Origin: Pseudomonadota bacterium | GTDB taxonomy: Bacteria > Myxococcota_A > UBA796 > SXON01 | Direction of reading: 5' to 3' | DNA length: 10,387 nt | Assembly (NCBI GenBank): GCA_005776735.1 | Contig: SXOM01000617.1 | Location: 1-10,387 of the forward strand | Shown here: piece by piece, positions 6,819 to 10,387 of the stretch | Numbering within the stretch: position 1 is the first letter of the stretch | Layout of the letters: each line of letters opens with the position of its first letter | The notes under the pieces: model-generated | Seen by the model: the letters and a program-made list of their open reading frames with translations, nothing else | Told to the model about the DNA's origin: nothing | Database searches by the model: none | Made by a program: the position numbers and the translations under genes

Positions 6819-7351
6819 CGGAGGGCCTCCTCGAGCGCGCGACGGGCGCGCGCCAGGCGTTGACGGGTGGCCTCGGCGTTGAGGCCGAGCACGGCGGCGG
6901 CTTCTTGCGGCTCCAGGCCTTCGCCCACCACCAGGAGCAGGACCTCGCGCTGGGCCTCGGGGAGCGTGGCCAGAGCACGCTCGTAGCGCAACTGCAGCTC
7001 GGTGGCGGCGGTCAGCTCGGCGGGGCCGGGCGGGCGCGGGGGCGCCGCGAGCTCCAGGAGCCGCGTGCCGTCGAGCCACGCCCACCGCCGGTGCGACCGG
7101 TACAGGTTTCGGGCGACCGTCAGGCACCACGCGCCGAGGCGGGTGTCCTCGCGGAGCGTCGGCGCGTGGTTCACGAGGCGGACGAACGTCTCCTGCACGA
7201 GCTCCTCGGCCACTTCGGCGCTCGCGCCCAGCCGCCGGAGGAACGCGAAGATGCGGGGCGCCCACGCGTCGTACGCCGCGTCGATGGCCGCCGCGTCGAG
7301 CCGCCGGAGCGCGGCGACGTCGACGTTCGGATCGCGGGGCGGCGCAGACAT
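6815..7351 (-). CDS. ECF-type RNA polymerase sigma factor (sigma-70 family)
   Basis: 178 residues, the usual length of an ECF sigma factor with only regions 2 and 4. Region 2 lies at about 22-90 (DAWAPRIFAFLRRLGAS, then AEELVQETFVRLVNH, then GAWCLTVARNLYRSHRR). After a Pro-rich linker (104-110), region 4 at about 120-172 contains LPEAQREVLLLVVGEGL and the helix-turn-helix PQEAAAVLGLNAEATRQRLARARRAL. It directs RNA polymerase to alternative promoters. I chose ATG 7351 because the sigma homology begins just after it. The frame stays open far upstream, but that part overlaps genes on the other strand. No Shine-Dalgarno sequence precedes this ATG; instead a 7-bp inverted repeat includes the A of the start codon. 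It is coupled to a 60-residue membrane protein downstream and divergent from the membrane protein/phoU pair. Confidence 0.95.
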   Translation of the reverse strand: MSAPPRDPNVDVAALRRLDAAAIDAAYDAWAPRIFAFLRRLGASAEVAEELVQETFVRLVNHAPTLREDTRLGAWCLTVARNLYRSHRRWAWLDGTRLLELAAPPRPPGPAELTAATELQLRYERALATLPEAQREVLLLVVGEGLEPQEAAAVLGLNAEATRQRLARARRALEEALR

Positions 7352-7369
7352 CGTGCGATCAACGCACGA
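7351..7369 (-). promoter_or_regulatory. Inverted repeat at the sigma-factor start codon
   Basis: The minus strand reads TCGTGCG-TTGAT-CGCACGA followed by TG, so a perfect 7-bp stem with a 5-base loop ends on the A of ATG. It occupies the place where a ribosome-binding site is expected and none is seen. It could be an mRNA hairpin limiting translation or a DNA operator. Confidence 0.5.
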
Positions 7370-7378
7370 CCGGGGCCG

Positions 7379-7427
7379 GCGTGACGGGGCGGCCCCGAAA
7401 TTTCTTTTTTCGGGATCGGCGTCACGC
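7379..7427. promoter_or_regulatory. Nested inverted repeat in the divergent sigma/membrane-protein promoter region
   Basis: The outer arms are GCGTGACG (7379-7386) and CGTCACGC (7420-7427), an exact 8-bp match. The inner arms are CCCGAAA (7394-7400) and TTTCGGG (7408-7414), an exact 7-bp match with a 7-base loop. The centre is the only A/T-rich stretch of the gap. The position between two divergent genes favours an operator or promoter function over termination. I cannot assign a -35/-10 pair with confidence. Confidence 0.5.
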
Positions 7428-7465
7428 ACGGGCCGGACCGGCGTTGACCGGGTCGGAGGTGTTCG

Positions 7466-7816
7466 ATGGCGTTCTTCCTGATGGGTGGGTTCCCGATGAT
7501 GGTGATCACGGTTTTCGGGCTCTTGGGGGTGGTCAACTCGGCGCGGTTCGCCTGGGCGCCCGGCCCGGGTCGGGTGGGGTACCTGCTCGCGATCGGCGCG
7601 GCGGTGGCCTTTGCCGGGGTCGGCGGCATGGCCGTGGACCTGTACACGGTCGCGATGCAGGTTCCGCGCCACCCGGAGTGGGTCGAAGAGGGGGGACTCG
7701 CGATGGTCCTGCTCCAGGGCTTCGGCGAGTCGCTCACGCCGGTGGTGCTTGCTTCGGGGGTGCTCATGGCCCAGGCGCTCCTCCTGGCGCTCGGCTTGCG
7801 GCGCATGTCGGCCTGA
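7466..7816 (+). CDS. Small integral membrane protein, weakly TolQ/ExbB-like
   Basis: 116 residues with three predicted membrane segments at about 8-28, 38-60 and 90-111, and a polar loop (VPRHPEWVEEGG) between the second and third. Start ATG 7466 has GGAGG six bases upstream. The opening GGFPMMVITVFGLLGV and the later LLQGFGESLTPVVLASGV vaguely recall the MotA/TolQ/ExbB proton-channel fold, in which a GIGEAL-type segment starts a helix. However, it is only about half the length of a TolQ and no TolR/ExbD-like partner is nearby. A reduced member of that family or an unrelated inner-membrane protein are both possible. It lies 21 bp before phoU on the same strand, so the two are probably co-transcribed, and it is divergent from the ECF sigma factor, which may control it. 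Confidence 0.85.
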   Translation: MAFFLMGGFPMMVITVFGLLGVVNSARFAWAPGPGRVGYLLAIGAAVAFAGVGGMAVDLYTVAMQVPRHPEWVEEGGLAMVLLQGFGESLTPVVLASGVLMAQALLLALGLRRMSA

Positions 7817-7837
7817 ACGGGCTACATTCCAGGGATC

Positions 7838-8524
7838 ATGCGCACCCCCCACCTCGACGCCCAGTACGAGCGCGAACTCCAGGAGATCCGGGTCGGCCTC
7901 GCGCGTACCGGCGCGCGGGCCGAGGGCATGGTGCGCAACTCCGTGCGCGCGATCCTCGAGCGAGACCCTGCGCTCGCGCGGCTGGTGGTGGCCGACGACA
8001 AGGAGCTCGACCAGCTCGAGGTCGACCTCGACCAGGAGTGTGTGCAGCTCCTGGCCCGCCGCGCCCCGGTGGGTCAGGACCTGCGCCTGGTCATGACGGC
8101 GCTCAAGAGCGTCGTCGACATGGAGCGGATGGGCGACCTCGCCGAGCACATCGCCCAGCGCTCCATCGAGCTCACCACGACCCTCGGCATCGAGGCGCAG
8201 CCCGAGTGTGTCGCGATCGCCAGCGCGGTCCAGGTCAACGTCGAGCGGGTGATGCTCGCGCTCGCCCACGAGGACGGCACCACGGCCCGCGCGGTCATCG
8301 GCGCCGACAACGCGATCGACGACCTGCACAACCAGCACCTGCGACGGCTCATCCAGCTCGCGAAGGACCACCCCGGCCAACTCGAGCGTACGCTCGCTTG
8401 GGCCAGCGTGTCGCGCCACCTCGAGCGGATCTCCGACCACGCGTGCAACGTCGCGGAGATGGTGGTCTTCCTCGCCGAGGGCCAGATGATGCGGCACGGC
8501 GGCCCGCGGGCGAGCCGGAGCTGA
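7838..8524 (+). CDS. phoU: PhoU phosphate-transport/signalling regulator
   Basis: 228 residues, the normal PhoU length, forming two three-helix bundles. Both family metal-site motifs of ExxxD type are present: DMERMGD (94-100; E96, D100) in the first repeat and LERISDHACNVAE (195-207; E196, D200, N204) in the second. PhoU is a cytoplasmic protein that links the PstSCAB phosphate importer to the PhoR/PhoB two-component system and lowers Pho signalling when phosphate is plentiful. Start ATG 7838 has an AGGGA ribosome site a few bases upstream. Unusually for the family, no pst or phoBR gene is next to it in this window. The upstream neighbour is a small membrane protein 21 bp away and the downstream one is a short MshEN-like ORF. 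The partner genes must be elsewhere or beyond the window. Confidence 0.95.
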   Translation: MRTPHLDAQYERELQEIRVGLARTGARAEGMVRNSVRAILERDPALARLVVADDKELDQLEVDLDQECVQLLARRAPVGQDLRLVMTALKSVVDMERMGDLAEHIAQRSIELTTTLGIEAQPECVAIASAVQVNVERVMLALAHEDGTTARAVIGADNAIDDLHNQHLRRLIQLAKDHPGQLERTLAWASVSRHLERISDHACNVAEMVVFLAEGQMMRHGGPRASRS

Positions 8525-8550
8525 CGGCCGGGGAACTTCGGGCGGCCCCC

Positions 8551-8587
8551 TCATCCCCGACACGACGCGGTCCGATCGTCGGGGTGA
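8551..8587. other. Inverted repeat downstream of phoU
   Basis: CCCCGAC (8555-8561) pairs with GTCGGGG (8578-8584), and TCA (8551-8553) with TGA (8585-8587) around a one-base bulge, with a 16-base loop. It starts 26 bp after the phoU stop and could slow transcription or protect the mRNA end. No T-tract follows, so I do not call it an intrinsic terminator. Confidence 0.3.
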
Positions 8588-8600
8588 ACCCGAGTCCGCG

Positions 8601-8762
8601 ATGCCCACCACGCCCGAACCCCTCCGCCGCCGCCAGATCGGCATGTTGTACGTCGATCTTGGCCTGATCACGCGCAATCAGCTCAACGAGGCGCTCGTGG
8701 AGTGTGCGCGCGCCCGGCAGCCGCTCGCGCACACGCTTCGTCGCCTCGGCTACCTGGGCTGA
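8601..8762 (+). CDS. 53-residue ORF resembling half of an MshEN (GspE/PilB N-terminal) domain
   Basis: The frame opens with ATG at 8601 and stops at TGA 8760-8762. After a short Pro/Arg leader, residues 12-35 (from QIGMLYVDLGLITRN on) match the 24-residue MshEN pattern, RLGxxLxxxGLIxxxxLxxxLxxQ. The first Arg is Q here and the last Gln is C35. Residues 41-52 (PLAHTLRRLGYL) look like the start of the second motif, and the protein then stops. MshEN domains normally occur as two such motifs at the N-terminus of type II secretion and type IV pilus ATPases, where they bind cyclic di-GMP. Here no ATPase follows. The ribosome site is weak (GAG about six bases upstream). It is either a stand-alone mini-protein or a remnant, and it ends 2 bp before the tRNA promoter's -35 box. 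Confidence 0.55.
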   Translation: MPTTPEPLRRRQIGMLYVDLGLITRNQLNEALVECARARQPLAHTLRRLGYLG

Positions 8763-8763
8763 C

Positions 8764-8792
8764 TTGCCACGACCGGGCCCCGCGTATAGAAG
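8764..8792 (+). promoter_or_regulatory. Promoter of the tRNA-Met gene
   Basis: TTGCCA at 8764-8769 is a good -35 hexamer. TAGAAG at 8787-8792 lies 17 bp downstream; TATAGA at 8785-8790 is the alternative -10 with a 15-bp spacer. Either choice puts the transcript start a few bases before the mature tRNA 5' end at 8802. Confidence 0.55.
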
Positions 8793-8801
8793 GCGGCGCG
8801 C

Positions 8802-8878
8802 GGCTTCGTAGCTCAGTTGGTTAGAGCACGCGGTTCATAACCGCGGTGTCGTAGGTTCAAGTCCCACCGAAGCCACCA
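8802..8878 (+). tRNA. tRNA-Met (anticodon CAU), elongator type
   Basis: 77 bases including encoded CCA. The acceptor arms GGCTTCG and CGAAGCC pair over all 7 bp. The anticodon stem is CGCGG/CCGCG around the loop TTCATAA, giving anticodon CAU. The T arm carries GGTTCAAGTCC, and discriminator A and CCA end at 8878. A fully paired first acceptor position excludes initiator tRNA-fMet, and the body closely resembles the E. coli elongator tRNA-Met. Ile-tRNA(CAU), modified with lysidine, is less likely but cannot be fully excluded from sequence alone. Confidence 0.96.
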
Positions 8879-8883
8879 CCTCA

Positions 8884-8921
8884 GGCGGGGTCGACCCCAC
8901 GGTCGGCCCCGTCGTGTTTTT
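8884..8921 (+). terminator. Intrinsic terminator after tRNA-Met
   Basis: A 13-bp stem (8884-8896 with 8901-8913, mostly G-C with G-U pairs) closes on a CCAC loop and is followed by GTGTTTTT (8914-8921). It begins 6 bp after the tRNA. The last T is also the first base of the stop anticodon triplet of the convergent E1-like gene, so the two transcription units meet here. On the minus strand there is no T-run, so it works in one direction. Confidence 0.85.
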
Positions 8922-9478
8922 CACCCGTGCGGCATGTCGGCCACCACGACCGCCGGGCCCGCGCCTACGCTGGCCACGGCCGCGCGGACCGCGGCGGCAT
9001 CGGCGCCGTCACACCGGGCCGCGCCCAGTCCGAGCGCCTGGGCCAGCACCTCGGGGCGGACCGCGAGCTGGGGGGCGAACGGCCCGTCGCCTTCGTACCA
9101 GGCGATCACGAACACCACCGGCGCGCGGTGCTGCGCGCACAGGTGCAGGGCCTCGTGGAAGTCGCCGTAGCTGGTGCTCCCGGCGCCGAGGAGACACACC
9201 GCCGGCGAGCCGGCCAGGGCGATGCCCACCGCCTGCAGCGCGCGCGCCGCCGGCGCGTCACCGGCCGGGACCACGCGGTAGGGACGCGCCTGGGCCAACC
9301 GGTCGGCGTCGGCCCCGCGCAGCAGGGCGGCGCCGGCCTCGCGGCGGCCCACCAGGAGCCACGACTGCTTGGGGGTGGCGGCCACCACCCCCTCCACCAA
9401 CGCGGCGACGCCCCGCGCGCCGCGCGCGGGGGGTTGGGCCTCGGTCCAGGCGCGAAACGCCTCGACCGCGCCGCTCAC
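8921..9478 (-). CDS. Short E1-alpha-like protein lacking thiamine-diphosphate ligands (putative pseudoenzyme)
   Basis: 185 residues. The central part LLGAGSTSYGDFHEAL (96-111) followed by APVVFVIAWYEGDG (119-132) aligns with the thiamine-diphosphate motif of 2-oxoacid dehydrogenase E1 alpha (GDGATSEGDFHEAL ... PVVFVxENN). Two ligand positions differ: the Asp of the GDG element is A99 and the two Asn are W127-Y128. The protein is about half the usual 320-400 residues, although the frame is intact from GTG to TGA. It follows the E2 gene with a GTGA overlap, so it is made with the dehydrogenase complex. A structural or regulatory subunit is more likely than a catalyst, but this is inference. The gene is convergent with the tRNA-Met gene. 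Confidence 0.75.
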   Translation of the reverse strand: MSGAVEAFRAWTEAQPPARGARGVAALVEGVVAATPKQSWLLVGRREAGAALLRGADADRLAQARPYRVVPAGDAPAARALQAVGIALAGSPAVCLLGAGSTSYGDFHEALHLCAQHRAPVVFVIAWYEGDGPFAPQLAVRPEVLAQALGLGAARCDGADAAAVRAAVASVGAGPAVVVADMPHG

Positions 9479-10387
9479 CGCAGCTCCAGGAAGAGCTGCT
9501 CCGGGCTCTCGAGGATGGCCTTGAGCGCGCTCACCGCGCGCGCGGCGACGGCGCCGTCGATCACGCGGTGGTCGAAGCTCGGGGAGACGTACATCATCGG
9601 CCGCACCACGACCTGCCCGTTGACCGCCACCGGGCGATCATGGATCTGGTTGACGCCGAGGATCGCGACCTCGGGGTGGTTCAGGATCGGGGTGGCGAAT
9701 CGCCCGCCGATGTTCCCGACGGAGGTGATCGTGAACGTGCCGCCGGTCAGCTCGTCCATCCGGGCCTTGTTCTCGCGGGTGCGCGTGGTGAGGTCGGCGA
9801 TCTCCGCGGCGATCTCGACCAGCGACTTGTCCTGCACCCGCTTGATCACCGGTACGTACAGCCCCGCGGGCGTGTCGGTGGCGATGCCGATGTTGACGTC
9901 GCGACGTACGACCAGCTCGAAGTTCTGCTCGTCCATCACGGCGTTGAGCGTGGGGAAGTCCCGGAAGACGCGCACGAGCGCCTTCATGATGAACGGCAGG
10001 TAGCTGAGCTTGACCCCCTGGGCCTCGGCCGCGGGGTTCATGCGCTTGCGCAGCTCGACGAGGCGGCTCGCGTCGACTTCGTCGACGTAGGTGAAGTGCG
10101 GGGCGGTGTGCCACGCCTGCACCATCTTCTCGCTGATCTTGCGGCGAAGGCCGATGATCTTCACCCGCTCGTCCCCAGCGACGGGGGCGGGCGCGACGAG
10201 CGCGGGCGGCGCCTTGGGCTCGGGCGCGCTGAACGAGTGGAGGTCGGCGCGGGTGACCCGGCCGTCCTTCCCCGAGCCCGTGACCGCGTCGACGTCGATG
10301 CCGCGGGCGCTGGCTTCGTGGCGCACCGCCGGGCTGGCGAGCGCCTTCTCGCCGGGCGGGCGCGGGGGCGCGGGCATGCGGGCCGCC
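9475..10387 (-). CDS. 2-oxoacid dehydrogenase complex E2 (dihydrolipoamide acyltransferase), N-terminus beyond right edge
   Basis: E2 moves the acyl group from lipoyl-lysine to CoA and forms the core of pyruvate, branched-chain or 2-oxoglutarate dehydrogenase complexes. Counting from the Met at 10377, residues 11-48 are the peripheral subunit-binding domain (LASPAVRHEASARGIDVDAV, then GKDGRVTRADL). An Ala/Pro linker follows, then the catalytic domain from about 70 to 300 with ELTGGTFTITSVGNIGG, NHPEVAILGVNQI and the active-site SFDHRVIDG (H270, D274). The frame stays open to the right edge and the Met at 10377 lies in a Pro/Ala linker, so it is probably internal and the lipoyl domain is outside the window. 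Sequence alone does not tell me which acyl substrate is used. A short E1-alpha-like gene follows with a GTGA overlap. Confidence 0.95.
   Translation of the reverse strand, partial: AARMPAPPRPPGEKALASPAVRHEASARGIDVDAVTGSGKDGRVTRADLHSFSAPEPKAPPALVAPAPVAGDERVKIIGLRRKISEKMVQAWHTAPHFTYVDEVDASRLVELRKRMNPAAEAQGVKLSYLPFIMKALVRVFRDFPTLNAVMDEQNFELVVRRDVNIGIATDTPAGLYVPVIKRVQDKSLVEIAAEIADLTTRTRENKARMDELTGGTFTITSVGNIGGRFATPILNHPEVAILGVNQIHDRPVAVNGQVVVRPMMYVSPSFDHRVIDGAVAARAVSALKAILESPEQLFLELR

Noticed and set aside
7394..7414. CCCGAAA-n7-TTTCGGG with a T-rich loop as an intrinsic terminator
   Set aside because: The T-run lies in the loop and not after the stem, and the genes on both sides are transcribed away from it.
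7381..8667. A 428-codon plus-strand frame covering the membrane protein and phoU genes
   Set aside because: Low-complexity Arg/Gly/Pro translation. The alternative frames encode a normal PhoU and a membrane protein with a good ribosome site.
7352..8677. Long in-frame extension upstream of the ECF sigma factor on the minus strand
   Set aside because: It would overlap the membrane-protein and phoU genes antisense. Sigma homology begins only at the ATG at 7351, and the extension shows no domain.
9411..9431. Near-palindromic CCCCGCGCG ... CGCGCGGGG run
   Set aside because: It lies inside the E1-like gene over an Ala/Arg/Gly/Pro-rich stretch and is explained by codon use. It does not share the 12-bp palindrome of the intergenic elements.
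8927..10003. A 358-codon plus-strand frame opposite the E1-like and E2 genes
   Set aside because: It lies antisense to E2, whose active-site and subunit-binding motifs are unmistakable, and has no motif of its own.

Overview
The window is very GC-rich and densely packed. It combines a eukaryotic-like Ser/Thr kinase with TPR repeats, a PP2C phosphatase, an ECF sigma factor and small lipoproteins. This mix suggests a Myxococcota-type (formerly deltaproteobacterial) chromosome. That assignment is inference from gene content and composition, because no rRNA or species marker is present. Every intergenic gap is under about 115 bp, so there is no long gene-free stretch. I see no CRISPR array, transposase, integrase or phage gene.

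Layout. Positions 1-1202 (minus) hold a PP2C phosphatase followed, with an ATGA overlap, by a zinc-ribbon protein that runs off the left edge. Divergent from it, 1244-4675 (plus) encodes a 1143-residue kinase-ATPase-TPR protein, so kinase and phosphatase share a 41-bp start region. Next come a YHYH-domain lipoprotein (4751-5578, plus), a hemerythrin-like protein (5655-6155, minus) and a small lipoprotein with a Phe tetrad repeat (6280-6633, plus). The hemerythrin gene is bracketed by two roughly 70-bp compound palindromic elements in inverted orientation (5579-5649 and 6175-6243).

Positions 6636-7351 (minus) hold an ECF sigma factor coupled by an ATGA overlap to a 60-residue membrane miniprotein. 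Divergent from it is a small polytopic membrane protein (7466-7816) followed 21 bp later by phoU (7838-8524). The roughly 115-bp gap between sigma factor and membrane protein carries nested inverted repeats. A 53-codon ORF resembling half of an MshEN domain (8601-8762) precedes an elongator tRNA-Met(CAU) gene with a recognisable promoter and an intrinsic terminator.

The right end (minus) is a 2-oxoacid dehydrogenase operon. It holds the E2 acyltransferase (open at the right edge, so its lipoyl region lies outside) and, through a GTGA overlap, a short E1-alpha-like protein whose thiamine-diphosphate/Mg ligands appear to be missing.

The points most worth a second look are the paired palindromic elements around the hemerythrin gene, the degenerate E1-like partner of E2, the sigma/mini-membrane-protein module with its start-codon hairpin, and the stand-alone half-MshEN ORF.
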